This document shows positions 37,143 through 46,801 of a stretch of DNA of 64,000 nucleotides, one piece after another. Under the pieces are notes generated by a model. It saw only the letters and a list, made by a program, of their open reading frames with translations, did not search any database and was not told the origin of the DNA. Made by a program: the position numbers and the translations under genes. Position 1 is the first letter of the stretch. The number at the start of each line of letters is the position of its first letter. The DNA lies in the NCBI GenBank assembly GCA_964420035.1, contig CAYQQR010000012.1:21856-85855 (forward strand), in the 5' to 3' direction. Origin of the DNA: CAYQQR01 sp964420035 (GTDB lineage: Bacteria; Bacteroidota; Bacteroidia; Bacteroidales; SM23-62).

Positions 37143-38375
37143 TTATTTATTTGCTTCTCCCGCTTTAATAAGAGCATATTTAGTAGTTATGGAGCCAACG
37201 ATCTCATAGAAAACGGAAGCGATGATCACGATGCCCAAAACAATATCTGCGAATTCGCTGAACTGTGCCTTATCTTGCAGGGTAAGGGCCAAACCGATTA
37301 CAATTCCTCCCTGGGGTAACAGGGCCCAGGTGGTGTATTTTCTGATCCCGGGTTCACTTTTCACCATCATGGCTCCCGATACGGTACCGAACCACTTTCC
37401 TGCAAAGCGAAGGAGTATGAATATACCAACCAGCAGCAAAACCTCTCCCAGGATATCGAAATTCAATTGTATCCCGCTCAGGGTAAAGAAGATCACAAAT
37501 ACCAGCTCTTCCGTATAGCGTTCGAGCAGCATAAAAATTTTCTTGCTCAAGGGATTATAATTGACTACCACAATGCCCATGCACATACTGGCAAGCAGTT
37601 TTTCCAGTTCCAGACTTTCGGCAATGCCAAAACAAGCCAGGATAAAACCGATCATCATTACGATCAGTACCCCTTCTGTTTCTTTTTTCACCCATTTGGT
37701 TACACGGTTCAACAGTATTCCCATCGCCACGCCCAGTGCTATACTCAATAAGATATCTCCCAGGGTAATTAAGATCTCAATACCTGCATTTCCCGCTTCC
37801 CCGTTCATGAACATACCTGCAATGCTTACGGCCAGTACAAAATTCAGGAAGGTCAGCATATCGTCAATGGCAGCAATACCCAGGGTGGTCGTTGTGATGT
37901 TGCCTTCTGCCTTAAGTTCGTTCTTTACTGCAAGAAATGCAGCCGGATCGGTGGGCAGGGCCAGGGAGCCCAGGACAATGCTCATGGGGACCAGGTAGTT
38001 TATGCAGGAACATGCCCCGGGAAAGAGGGTGAAGATCCCGATCATTCCCAATGTTGTGATCAATAAGGTCAATTCTGCCTGGTTGATCCCTATGGATATG
38101 ATGGATTTCCCCAGCGGCTTGATCTTCTTTCTGTGCAGGCCACCCCCGATCGAAAAGGCAATAACGGAAAGGGCCATATCCAGGGGAATGTGACTGAGTT
38201 CCGTGAATTTGCTTTCCGTTACAAAATCGAAGAAAAGATGGGGGTTCAATAACAATCCGGCTACCAGATATCCGCTTGCTTTAGGCAGGTTGATCTTATT
38301 GGCCAGTTCCCCGAAAATAAACCCGGCAATAATCACAATCCCCGACAATACAATATAGTTAAAACTGAAGTCCAT
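37143..38375 (-). CDS. Cation:proton antiporter (CPA2-type, without RCK domain)
   Basis: A 410-residue membrane protein with about twelve hydrophobic segments. It has the Na+/H+ exchanger pattern: SGYLVAGLLLNP (about 34-45), ALPTDPAAFLAVKNEL (about 138-153, acidic ion-binding region) and AAIDDMLTFLNFVLAVSIAG (about 168-187). The regulatory TrkA domains found in KefB-type proteins are absent, unlike the antiporter at 60769-62751. Confidence 0.9.
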   Translation of the reverse strand: MDFSFNYIVLSGIVIIAGFIFGELANKINLPKASGYLVAGLLLNPHLFFDFVTESKFTELSHIPLDMALSVIAFSIGGGLHRKKIKPLGKSIISIGINQAELTLLITTLGMIGIFTLFPGACSCINYLVPMSIVLGSLALPTDPAAFLAVKNELKAEGNITTTTLGIAAIDDMLTFLNFVLAVSIAGMFMNGEAGNAGIEILITLGDILLSIALGVAMGILLNRVTKWVKKETEGVLIVMMIGFILACFGIAESLELEKLLASMCMGIVVVNYNPLSKKIFMLLERYTEELVFVIFFTLSGIQLNFDILGEVLLLVGIFILLRFAGKWFGTVSGAMMVKSEPGIRKYTTWALLPQGGIVIGLALTLQDKAQFSEFADIVLGIVIIASVFYEIVGSITTKYALIKAGEANK

Positions 38376-38464
38376 ATCTATACCATTCTGAATTCCAAAT
38401 TCTAGTCATTCCATCCTGAATCCTTACCTCATGCTATCTGTATCTTCGTTTAACTTCTTTCTCA

Positions 38465-39556
38465 CTATGGTTCAAGGATCTTGCTTTTTACAATATTATT
38501 GAATTTGTCCACCTCTTCCACCTGCGGACTGTGGGCTGAATTTTCGAAGCTTAAAAATTCCTTGCGGGGTGCTTTCAGCTGATCATGGAATTCCTTCGCC
38601 AGGATATATGGAGTCTGGTAGTCATACTTCCCCTGGAAGATATAAACCGGGATCTGCACACTATCGATTTCATCGAACAGATTTCTATACATCACTTCGG
38701 TCCAAAGATGCCTCAGGGAAAATACACCGCCTCTCAAATAATTCAGCTTATCCCCAAGTGTGTATTCCCCGGCATTCAGGATCATCTTTACCGCCGGCCA
38801 CCTCCCTGTCGTTTCCCGCGTGATCCCTCCCCTGAAATTGCTCGCGTACTTACGCTGGATCCTCAGGTAATTGAACCAGGTTCTAGCATCGGCCAGTGAA
38901 TCGGGGAAACTGACCCCGGACAAGGCCCTGAGTGCCTTTTTATCATTCTGCTGAGCAGCTTGTTCTTTTACCCATTCAAAGGCAATCCTTTCCCCCCGGT
39001 ATTGATGACAAACCTGCCCTATACCGAAAAATACATGGAACAGGTCCGGATGACGATACACCGTTTGGATACCCAGGAAGGAGCCCCAGGAATGTCCCAT
39101 CAGGTATATCTTGTCTTTGTCAAACCGGTCGATAAGCATTTTGCTGAGCTGGCGGGTATCTTGCACCATTTGATCCAGGGTCATGCTCTCCGGATCGATT
39201 TTCCCTGAAAAGGATTTCCCGGCTCCCCGTTCTTCCCAGTAGACCATTACATAGTTTTCTTCAAGTCCCGGGTTCAGTTCATTCATCAGGGCAACTTCGG
39301 GAGCTCCGGGTCCGCCGTGCAGGAACAGGATTACCGGTCTGGTAGAGTCCATTCCCCGGATGATGATATACTGGTCCAGTCCTCCCAGGTTCACCTTTTC
39401 AATCCGGGCAACGCTTTCCCGGATCTTTTTACCATGCGCATCCGTAACTGGTTGTGTTGTACCCGGGCTTTTCAGCCAAATGATAAACAATAGTATGATA
39501 ATGATGACGGCCAGTCCTCCCGCGATGAACAAGAGTCCTTTGAAAATTTTTTCCAC
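38465..39556 (-). CDS. Alpha/beta hydrolase (S33 proline iminopeptidase-like), membrane-anchored
   Basis: A 363-residue protein with an N-terminal membrane anchor (about 8-28) and an alpha/beta hydrolase domain. The oxyanion motif is LFLHGGPGAPE, the nucleophile elbow GHSWGS (Ser about 156), the acid Asp in GKYDYQTP and the His in NSAHSPQ (about 343). The HGGPG motif and lid insertion resemble S33 peptidases. It is probably anchored at the periplasmic face. Substrate unknown. Confidence 0.88.
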   Translation of the reverse strand: MEKIFKGLLFIAGGLAVIIIILLFIIWLKSPGTTQPVTDAHGKKIRESVARIEKVNLGGLDQYIIIRGMDSTRPVILFLHGGPGAPEVALMNELNPGLEENYVMVYWEERGAGKSFSGKIDPESMTLDQMVQDTRQLSKMLIDRFDKDKIYLMGHSWGSFLGIQTVYRHPDLFHVFFGIGQVCHQYRGERIAFEWVKEQAAQQNDKKALRALSGVSFPDSLADARTWFNYLRIQRKYASNFRGGITRETTGRWPAVKMILNAGEYTLGDKLNYLRGGVFSLRHLWTEVMYRNLFDEIDSVQIPVYIFQGKYDYQTPYILAKEFHDQLKAPRKEFLSFENSAHSPQVEEVDKFNNIVKSKILEP

Positions 39557-39766
39557 ATTAATATGCTCATTTAGATTATGCTTGTCTTATTAAGCATCTT
39601 CTATTCGTGTTAATTGCTATTTGTTCCGGCTAATCTCTGAATGATCAGTGTTGCCGGCAATGATTCCAGTAAGCTCAGGGGCAGGGTCATGTACAGAAGC
39701 CATGCTGGCAATACGCTTTCAATTCTATTTATTGGTTCGACGGGTTGTGGAACAAAGCAACCCGGA

Positions 39767-39946
39767 TCACGCCCCTATGTATTTTAATGCCTCATAGACC
39801 AGAAAAGCCGGCCATACCAGGGCTTTTAGGAATCCGAGTACGCCCATCCAGAAGGTGGTGGCTGATGAAATAAAATAAATCGCTGCTCCGATGAGGCCCA
39901 GGCCGTAAACCGCGCCTGCAGCAGGGGTGCAATCTCTTTGTGCCAT
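39767..39946 (-). CDS. Small membrane protein (59 residues)
   Basis: An ATG at 39946 opens a 59-codon frame: MAQRDCTPAAGAVYGLGLIG followed by a hydrophobic stretch with alternating aromatic and small residues (AAIYFISSATTFWMGVLGF, about 20-40) and a short tail ending YIGA. It looks like one or two membrane helices. It is too short for confident family assignment but codon use and the hydrophobic profile look genuine. It may travel with the DUF2892 gene 74 bp upstream. Confidence 0.55.
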   Translation of the reverse strand: MAQRDCTPAAGAVYGLGLIGAAIYFISSATTFWMGVLGFLKALVWPAFLVYEALKYIGA

Positions 39947-40020
39947 GGTTGTGGTTTTATTGGTTTAAGTGAGAAATTATGGGTTTTGATAAGAGACAAT
40001 TTCGTTTGATTGGATTCGAA

Positions 40021-40233
40021 TCATTCCGTTGCTTTTGCCTTGCAAGTTCGTATTCCAAACGGGGCATAGAGAGGACAGAATCCTATGATACTGGTGAGAA
40101 GAAATACTCCGGCAACAACCAATAATACGATGCCCAAGGTTCCCGTAATAACATCTGTAAAGAAAAGTATGGCAATAATTGCAGTGATTATCACTCTGAT
40201 AATTCGATCTGCGGTTCCCATGTTTGTTTTCAT
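40021..40233 (-). CDS. DUF2892 family (YgaP-like) membrane protein
   Basis: A 70-residue protein from the ATG at 40233, matching the conserved family start (NMGTADRIIRVIITAIIA). It has two hydrophobic helices and ends with a CPLYAPFGIRTCK pattern that holds two cysteines. Longer in-frame starts are less consistent with the family. Role unknown; often found with rhodanese or redox genes. Confidence 0.88.
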   Translation of the reverse strand: MKTNMGTADRIIRVIITAIIAILFFTDVITGTLGIVLLVVAGVFLLTSIIGFCPLYAPFGIRTCKAKATE

Positions 40234-40449
40234 TTTGAGCTGCCTTTTGATTATACAATTATGACAGGACAAATATAGGGTGCTGAAATGAAAAAATCAG
40301 TGAACCTCGTTAAGAAGTCAGGGATTTTTCGTACCATCAGGTATATCATACAGGTCAGGTTTTTCAGATGATCCATTCGGGCTCCTGCAATGCCGGTGTT
40401 TTATCAGGTCTTTTATCCGTATCCCATGAATTGGTGTAGATGCGGTTTA

Positions 40450-41142
40450 TTAAAAAACATAGTTGTAGGAAATCCCTGCTCCACCGTAATATCCATATTC
40501 TTTAAACACATCTTCCCAGAGGAGTTCATCTACAATGCTGTTTAACCTGTCCGCTTCCCTATCATTGATCTCTAACAACGACTGGGTTGCATAATGTTTG
40601 AAGGCAGATAATTCAATTACCCAATAGTGATCCTTGTTTTCGCCTAATTGGAAAGTTCTTCCCATCCTGATACCCGCGGCATACATCACCAATCCCAATC
40701 TTATGTCAATTCCATCGCGAAAGCGAGGGTACAGGTTCAGGATGCTTTCGCCCGTCGCGGCCTCAACCAGTTCTGTCGGGGTATCCGAAGCAGTTAGAAA
40801 ATCAAATCGCAGTTCCGGTCCTGCATACCAGTTTTTATTCCTGCCGAATTTATAACTGGCACCCAGTCCGTTCATCCATCCGAACCGGAAAGCCGATTCA
40901 AGCATATTGATATACACATCTTCCGTGCCAAATGCTTCAAGTAAATTCAGGATCATGCCCGAATAAGGTTTGGCCAGTATACCTGTCCTGAAACCGTAAT
41001 CCGTATGTTCATATTGCAAATTTACTCCCGCGTAGTGCTGGTAGGGAATGTCGGTTCCAAAAGAAATACCGAATTTTTGTGCATCGATTGACTTTGGCAA
41101 AATCGACAAGATTATTGCCGCGGTGATCAGGCCATGTTTCAT
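40450..41142 (-). CDS. Hypothetical outer membrane beta-barrel-like protein
   Basis: A 230-residue exported protein with a signal peptide (about 1-21, ending DA). The mature part alternates hydrophobic and polar residues (FGISFGTDIPYQHYAGVNL, YGFRTGILAKPYSGMILNL, IDIRLGLVMYAAGIRMGRTF) and ends in an aromatic SYNYVF C terminus, typical of a small outer membrane barrel. No specific family recognised. It stands alone between gaps of about 180 bp on one side and 70 bp on the other. Confidence 0.65.
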   Translation of the reverse strand: MKHGLITAAIILSILPKSIDAQKFGISFGTDIPYQHYAGVNLQYEHTDYGFRTGILAKPYSGMILNLLEAFGTEDVYINMLESAFRFGWMNGLGASYKFGRNKNWYAGPELRFDFLTASDTPTELVEAATGESILNLYPRFRDGIDIRLGLVMYAAGIRMGRTFQLGENKDHYWVIELSAFKHYATQSLLEINDREADRLNSIVDELLWEDVFKEYGYYGGAGISYNYVF

Positions 41143-41212
41143 TAATGGTTGGAATGAATCGGATTGTGTAAACCGCGAATTATTGATATTCTGTTCAAAG
41201 TGAGCTTTTTAA

Positions 41213-42349
41213 TCATTCTACAGAATAATCATAAGGATATTCATGCAATATCATGCCCCCCTCGTCCGTCACCCGGAAAATATCTTCGAAGCGGACTCCT
41301 CCGGTACCCGGTACCGCCAGTATGGTATGACCCACGGTCACGGTCATATCCTTTTTGAGTATTGTTTTACCATGTGCAGGAATGATGGTTGAGGCCGGGT
41401 TTTCTTCAAAGCGCAGACCGATACCGTGGGATATGCCCTTGATATGATAATCTCCCAGCCCGTGTTGCTCACAGATCTCTTTGCCCGATTTATCCAGTTG
41501 TGCGGGCGTGTTTCCGGGTTTCAGCTTTTTCCTGGCGGCTTCATGCATTTCCTTGTAGGTATCGAATAATTTCTGCTGCATCTCACCGGGTTTTCCTATC
41601 ACAAATGTTCTTGCAAGATTGGAACAGTAGCCTTCGTACATGGGAGTCAGGTCGATCACCACCAGGTCGCCTTCCCTGATGGGATCCCTGGTCACGGTTC
41701 CGTGGATCCAGCAGCTTCTTTTACCCGCGTTGATGTGCATGGGCGTACTGGTTCCTTCCGCCCCGGCCTTCATCATGGTATAAGTGATCTCTGTAGCCAG
41801 TTCATGACCGGTGATGCCGGGCTTCAATAATTTTTTGGCAGTGTCCATTCCCTTCGTTGCTATGGACTGGGCTTTGGTCATTTTATCAATTTCTTCTTCA
41901 TCCTTGATCATTCTCAACGGGTCCATGACCGGGTCGGACGGGACCAGCTCGACCTGCTTGTTGACATTCCGGAACAGGTCCGCCAGGAAAGCCGGTGTGT
42001 GGAACCACATCTGCATGCCGACCCTGGGACGTTCCCTATGGCTCATACCCGGGGGGGGACCCTCGAACAGCTCCCTGAATACCTCCCTGACGTTGGAGAT
42101 CTGTTCACCGATATGGCTGAAAACCTTGATCTCTGAATCGCCTATCTGTTCACTGAGCTCTTCCTTTTCGGCCTCGAAACAGATTAATATGGGCGGACCT
42201 GAAGCGGGGATGATGGCACGGGGTTGCACCCGGAGATCGCTGAAAAAATAGATGTAGTCGTCATGATTCATGATCATCAATCCGAGCATCCCCTCTTTTT
42301 TCATCAATTCCTGGGCTTTATGAATTCTGTCGTAATTTATCTTTAACAT
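41213..42349 (-). CDS. M24 family Xaa-Pro aminopeptidase-like protein
   Basis: A 378-residue metallopeptidase from the ATG at 42349, preferred to an upstream TTG. It has a creatinase-like N-terminal domain (about 1-145) and an M24 pita-bread domain with the metal site: Asp in VVIDLTPMYEGYCSNLART (about 228-246), His in KGISHGIGLRFEENP (about 312-326) and Glu in GVRFEDIFRVTDEG near the C terminus. It cleaves N-terminal residues before proline or a similar substrate. Confidence 0.9.
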   Translation of the reverse strand: MLKINYDRIHKAQELMKKEGMLGLMIMNHDDYIYFFSDLRVQPRAIIPASGPPILICFEAEKEELSEQIGDSEIKVFSHIGEQISNVREVFRELFEGPPPGMSHRERPRVGMQMWFHTPAFLADLFRNVNKQVELVPSDPVMDPLRMIKDEEEIDKMTKAQSIATKGMDTAKKLLKPGITGHELATEITYTMMKAGAEGTSTPMHINAGKRSCWIHGTVTRDPIREGDLVVIDLTPMYEGYCSNLARTFVIGKPGEMQQKLFDTYKEMHEAARKKLKPGNTPAQLDKSGKEICEQHGLGDYHIKGISHGIGLRFEENPASTIIPAHGKTILKKDMTVTVGHTILAVPGTGGVRFEDIFRVTDEGGMILHEYPYDYSVE

Positions 42350-42578
42350 GACGGGGTGGTTTTTGACCAAGTTACGTTACGTGGCTGTTCATTCCAAAAC
42401 TTTACTCTAAATTGGTTTCTTACCTAAAATGTTTTTAACAGTCACGGTTCCGGAATCATTCCTGAATAATGAAAGATCCGGATGCACATTCCCCTGCTGA
42501 ATTTTCTATCCTGTTTTCTTCCCGTGCACGATCCCAAAATGTCGAAAAACAGGAGGTTGGTAATTCATGGAAGATTTT

Positions 42579-43802
42579 TCATCTTTCCGTAAGAATAAAG
42601 AAGGAACCGGATGTCGGCGGTATGTTCAGGGCAATATGATCATAGAGATCACCCAAATTTGTTTCATTCCAGATATCGAATACCGCTACATGACCGGACA
42701 GCCCCAGTTCACCGAAATACAGTTCTGTATTCAGCGATGATTCGTGGGACCGGTTTATCACCAATACGGCCAGATCACCGTTTTGAAGTTTTTTGGCCCA
42801 GATCTCCTTGTCCCGGTCTTTCATTATTCGCCTTCCCTGTTCCGTTATATCCTGGTTAACACCGATGGCGTATTCATTGGTGATGATCTTTTTTTCTTCC
42901 GGGCTCATGTTACGCGGATCGTTGCCCGTGATGAGGGGGGAAGTCATGATGCACCAAAGCGCGAAATGTACTTTCTGCTCATTGACGGTCAGCCCCTGGG
43001 CTCCTGTAACCATCATGTCCGGGTCGTTCCAATAACCATTCCCCGCCTTATCCGCGTATTGGTTGTTGATTTCCGCGAGGTTCATTACACTGCGCGGACC
43101 GGTAAACCGGGCACCCCCGTGAATCCGGGAACGAATATCACCGGTGGTTCTTGCCATATCCGCGTATTCAGGCATCCAGTCGATGTAGGTATAAGCGCTG
43201 GCGCTTAATACAACATCCCTTCCCGAGTTTTCCAATAAGGAATCCCATTTTCTGTAAGCCTTTTCAAGATTGTTATTCATTTTCCAACCCTCATACCAAT
43301 GAGCATCCGGGTTAACCCGGCCCGGGTTTTCATCCAGGGTAAACCGGCATTTGTCCAGCTTGATAAAATCCACGCCCCAGTCAACGAATTGCTTTACATG
43401 AAGCTCTTCATGGCCCCGGCCACCCACGCGATCGCCGCCGCAATCATGGGTACCCGGTACCGTATGTAAACCGAATTTCAATCCCCTGGAATGGGCGTAA
43501 CCGGCAAGGGCCTTCATGCCCGAAGGAAATTTTTCCGGGTGGGCACGGAGTTCCCCGCTTGGTGCCAGGACCGTGTCCCGCCAACCGCCGTCAACAACAA
43601 AATATTCGTATCCAGCCTCCAGCAAGCCGTTTTCCACTATGGCGTCTATGGTCTCTTTCATAAGCTCCTCATTCACATCCTGTTTTCCCCACCAGTTCCA
43701 GCTGTTCCAGCCCATCACCGGTGGAGCGGTATCCTGCGCGTTGATCAGGGAACAAAAAGCTGTAAATAACAGGCTGAGATAAAAGGATCTTTTGGTTTTC
43801 AT
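42579..43802 (-). CDS. Glycoside hydrolase family 27 (alpha-galactosidase-like)
   Basis: A 407-residue exported enzyme: signal peptide (about 1-22), (beta/alpha)8 catalytic barrel beginning PPVMGWNSWNWW (about 26-37), the nucleophile motif VDFIKLDKCRFT (Asp about 150), the FTGPRSVMNLAEIN region and YWNDPDMMVTG with the likely acid/base Asp, then a C-terminal beta-sandwich (about 310-400). The family releases terminal alpha-galactose or N-acetylgalactosamine. Exported, so probably acts on complex glycans in the periplasm or outside. Confidence 0.93.
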   Translation of the reverse strand: MKTKRSFYLSLLFTAFCSLINAQDTAPPVMGWNSWNWWGKQDVNEELMKETIDAIVENGLLEAGYEYFVVDGGWRDTVLAPSGELRAHPEKFPSGMKALAGYAHSRGLKFGLHTVPGTHDCGGDRVGGRGHEELHVKQFVDWGVDFIKLDKCRFTLDENPGRVNPDAHWYEGWKMNNNLEKAYRKWDSLLENSGRDVVLSASAYTYIDWMPEYADMARTTGDIRSRIHGGARFTGPRSVMNLAEINNQYADKAGNGYWNDPDMMVTGAQGLTVNEQKVHFALWCIMTSPLITGNDPRNMSPEEKKIITNEYAIGVNQDITEQGRRIMKDRDKEIWAKKLQNGDLAVLVINRSHESSLNTELYFGELGLSGHVAVFDIWNETNLGDLYDHIALNIPPTSGSFFILTER

Positions 43803-43883
43803 AGGGTTACCATTCTCTAAAGTTTCAATATGAACCTGTACCTGTGGCTCCGTCCGGTAATTCTCATTGATATGATAATACCA

Positions 43884-44990
43884 TCATTGCTTCCTCAGGG
43901 CATCCAGGGTTTCCTTTGACGGTTTATTGGGAATGCCGGCAATGACCTTCCCGTTATATTCAAAGACTTCCTTATCATCTCCGGTGATCTCCCCGATAAT
44001 TGCAGTGTGTTTGGTTTTGGCACTTATGGCCTGCAATACTTCATCTGCAAATTCGGATGCGACCTGAACCACATACCGGGCCTGGGTTTCACAGATCAGG
44101 ATCTCCTGTGGCGTAATGCCCTTCACGGAAACCGGTACTTTGGACAGATCCACCCTGGCCCCCAGACCGCCATACCTGGCCGATTCACATACCGCGGCAC
44201 CGATACCGGCAGCTCCCAGATCGGAACATGCCTTGATCTTACCGGTACCGAAAGCTTCCATGGCGGCTTCCAGGGCGTTTTTTTCCTCTTCAAACAAAGC
44301 AATGGCCGGGCGCATCTCATCCACAAGACCGGCCCTGTAAAGGGTGTCGTTACCGTCGTTTCCGGTCACGCCTATGATGATGATCTTATCCCCGGCATTT
44401 TTTGCCGGCTTGGTTAGGGGTTTTTCTGTGACCAGCTTGCCGAAGACCGAGACCACCACGGCCGGAACGATATCGGAAAAGGAAGTGGAGAATCCTCCCC
44501 CGGCGATAAATACCTCCATGGTCGTACACATATCCCTGACCCCCTTGATCATGATGTTCAGTCTTTCCTGGCTGGTCATGACCTTGCACTTGCCGCAGTC
44601 GCAATGTCCTTTAAAGCCGCACGGACCTACAATGACTTCCTGGTCCAGGGGCCTGGTCCCGATGAAATCCAGAAGAAATACCGGACGGCCACCCATGGCC
44701 ACCACATCACGCATGGCTCCTCCCGCACCGGTAGCAGCGGCGTCATAGGGTCTGGGCACACAGGGGGAACAATGGCTTTCCATCTTGGCCACCACATAAC
44801 CTTCCATGCCCGGGACCTTAAAGACTGCAGCATCGTCATTGTCCTGGGGTCCTATAGCCAGGGCTCCAGGCCAGACCTTGCCGACCTGTTCGTTTAATTC
44901 CTGGAAACCCCTGAAATCAATTACTTTGTCGATATTGTGATGCAGATGAACAAACAAGCCGTGCATCAGGGCTTTTTCAGTAGTATTCAT
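43884..44990 (-). CDS. AIR synthase-related protein (PurL-like, with Cys cluster)
   Basis: A 368-residue protein of the PurM/PurL/SelD/HypE ATP-binding superfamily. It matches one PurL half, with YVVAKMESHCSP (about 66-77), AAATGAGGAMRDVVAMGGRP (about 84-103) and a C-terminal ETQARYVVQVASEF segment. The catalytic ESHNHP of PurL is replaced by ESHCSP, and a Cys-rich insert GPCGFKGHCDCGKC (about 121-134) is present. It lies apart from any purine genes. So it is probably a paralogue with a different substrate rather than a purine enzyme. Confidence 0.8.
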   Translation of the reverse strand: MNTTEKALMHGLFVHLHHNIDKVIDFRGFQELNEQVGKVWPGALAIGPQDNDDAAVFKVPGMEGYVVAKMESHCSPCVPRPYDAAATGAGGAMRDVVAMGGRPVFLLDFIGTRPLDQEVIVGPCGFKGHCDCGKCKVMTSQERLNIMIKGVRDMCTTMEVFIAGGGFSTSFSDIVPAVVVSVFGKLVTEKPLTKPAKNAGDKIIIIGVTGNDGNDTLYRAGLVDEMRPAIALFEEEKNALEAAMEAFGTGKIKACSDLGAAGIGAAVCESARYGGLGARVDLSKVPVSVKGITPQEILICETQARYVVQVASEFADEVLQAISAKTKHTAIIGEITGDDKEVFEYNGKVIAGIPNKPSKETLDALRKQ

Positions 44991-45065
44991 GGCTTGAATT
45001 TAGTTTGGGTTTGGGTTTATATCAATTGTTTGTATCGATTATACAAGCTTTGCAAATCCGTTTTA

Positions 45066-45776
45066 TTACCTGTATTCAGGATTTTCAAAATTCCACCGGG
45101 ATCCCTGGTCCCAGTCCCTTCTCGAGTTCCCATAGTCAGGATATCCCTTCTGTTCTTTCAACAGTTTTGCCAGGTGCAACAGGTTGTAGGTCATGAATGT
45201 CGTGTTCCGGTTGGTAAAATCATTTTCCGGACCACCGGAGTTTTCGTCCAAATAGCTGGGCCCCGGGCCCACTTCACCGATCCACCCGCAATCGGCCTGG
45301 GGAGGAATGGAATAGCCAATATGCTGTAATGCATAGAGGATCCCCATGGCACAATGTTTCACTCCATCCTCATTGCCTGTTATGATGCAACCGCCAACCT
45401 TGCCATAGTATAGGTATTGTCCCTTTTCGTTCTGTTCACCACTCATGCTGTACAATCGTTCTATCAGCTTCCGGGCCATGGAGGATTTTTCACCCAGCCA
45501 GATGGGTGTACCGACTACCAGGATATCCGCTTCGAGAATTTGTTTGAACAATGCCGGCCACTCATCCTTTTCCCACCCATGTTCGGTCATATCAGGATAA
45601 ACCCCCGTGGCCACATCATGGTCCACGAACCTTAACCGATCGACCTTCACCCCTTCTTTTTGCATGATATTGATGGACAGGTCCATCAATCCCTGAGTAT
45701 GACTCATCGCCGGAGACTTTTTCAGGGTGCAATTAACATAAATTGCTTTGAGTTTTTGAAAATTCATACTGTTCAT
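45066..45776 (-). CDS. Flavodoxin/NADPH-dependent FMN reductase-like protein
   Basis: A 236-residue flavodoxin-fold protein. The N-terminal beta strand KAIYVNCTLKKSPAMSHTQG (about 10-29) holds the FMN phosphate loop, followed by ILVVGTPIWLGEKSSMARKLIERL (about 85-108, shown in part) and CIITGNEDGVKHCAMGI. It reduces quinones, azo dyes or metals in related proteins. It sits 75 bp upstream of the PurL-like gene on the same strand, which suggests but does not prove a shared transcript. An ATG three codons in is an alternative start. Confidence 0.85.
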   Translation of the reverse strand: MNSMNFQKLKAIYVNCTLKKSPAMSHTQGLMDLSINIMQKEGVKVDRLRFVDHDVATGVYPDMTEHGWEKDEWPALFKQILEADILVVGTPIWLGEKSSMARKLIERLYSMSGEQNEKGQYLYYGKVGGCIITGNEDGVKHCAMGILYALQHIGYSIPPQADCGWIGEVGPGPSYLDENSGGPENDFTNRNTTFMTYNLLHLAKLLKEQKGYPDYGNSRRDWDQGSRWNFENPEYR

Positions 45777-45872
45777 TGTATTTATTTTTTAGTAGTGAAT
45801 TTATGAGCTTCGGTATTCAGATCCATGCAACCATCATTTTCTTCTCCAATGTTAGCTTTTGGAGATCGTATT

Positions 45873-46640
45873 TTATTTTTCGGCAATGACCAGCATCTCA
45901 AAATCTTCCGTGGTTAATTTATCCTTTCTTGAAAACGCACCCGGTTTTGCACCATGGATGTCTATGCTCCGGTAACCGAGCGATTTCAAAAGCCAGGATA
46001 TTTCGCCGGGGACATAATACCTTTCGTTGCTCTCCAGGCTGTGTTTTTTACCGGAATCACCCTCAAATTCCGTAATGTTGTGATCACGGAAGGTCATCAA
46101 ATCGAAGGTATTGCTCCTGTATGTGGCGTTACCGGTTTCTGCTTTGGAATCTGTGAACTGCTCGACCGAATGGTACAGGGGAAACAGGCCGTTTAAAGTG
46201 GTGAAAATGAATTTGACCCGGGCTTTGAGCGAACGGGACACACTTTCCAGGATCGCGTAGTTCATTTCGTCGGTTTCCATCAGGGGAAAACCGCCTTCAC
46301 AGAGCATGATGGCCACATCGAATTCATTTTTAAAAGGAAGGTTTCTCGCATCATGCTTCAGGAAATGAATGGACAGACCCTCTTCGGCTGCTTTTTCCTT
46401 TGCCCTTGCCAGCTGAGCCTCTGACAAGTCAATACCCGTAACCTGATAACCCCGCCGGGTCAGTTCAATAGCATGCCGACCGGTTCCGCAGCCTACATCG
46501 AGGATGTTCAGCGATTTATCATAATTCAGTTCTTTTTCAATAAAATCACATTCTCCTGCAGTTCCTTGGGTAAATTTTTCTTTGTCATATTTTTTGGCGT
46601 AATTCTCAAAAAAGGATTCGTACCATTGTTTTTTCTTCAT
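45873..46640 (-). CDS. Class I SAM-dependent methyltransferase
   Basis: A 255-residue methyltransferase with motif I LNILDVGCGTGRHAIEL (about 42-58), VTGIDLSEAQLARAKEKA (motif II) and FDVAIMLCEGGFPLMET (about 108-124), followed by a C-terminal beta extension. It resembles Methyltransf_25-type proteins; the substrate is unknown. Immediately upstream lies a 39-codon tail of another methyltransferase-like gene. Confidence 0.88.
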   Translation of the reverse strand: MKKKQWYESFFENYAKKYDKEKFTQGTAGECDFIEKELNYDKSLNILDVGCGTGRHAIELTRRGYQVTGIDLSEAQLARAKEKAAEEGLSIHFLKHDARNLPFKNEFDVAIMLCEGGFPLMETDEMNYAILESVSRSLKARVKFIFTTLNGLFPLYHSVEQFTDSKAETGNATYRSNTFDLMTFRDHNITEFEGDSGKKHSLESNERYYVPGEISWLLKSLGYRSIDIHGAKPGAFSRKDKLTTEDFEMLVIAEK

Positions 46641-46682
46641 GATCGTAATGAATATTCTTGTGACAATTGATTTTATCTGGTC

Positions 46683-46799
46683 TTACTTCCGGCAGATCAA
46701 AACTGATTCCCGGGTTTTAAATCCAAATTTATTATTTTCTGTTTCCTGAAATTCTTGCACTTCAACCTGAAAACCGGTTTCCTGCAATCGCTCACCAGG
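46683..46799 (-). pseudogene. Orphan C-terminal fragment, methyltransferase-like
   Basis: A 38-codon frame plus stop, in a different frame from the lipocalin gene that ends 3 bp upstream. It reads ERLQETGFQVEVQEFQETEN ... KTRESVLICRK, the pattern of the last strand and helix of a class I methyltransferase. It has no start codon. It is probably the remnant of a gene lost by deletion between the lipocalin and methyltransferase genes. Confidence 0.45.
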
Positions 46800-46801
46800 T
46801 A

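Noticed and set aside
39610..39766. Membrane-like open stretch (ending LIIQRLAGTNSN) downstream of the 59-residue protein gene
   Set aside because: There is no usable start codon and an in-frame stop just upstream; it could be a remnant, but the evidence is too thin to list.
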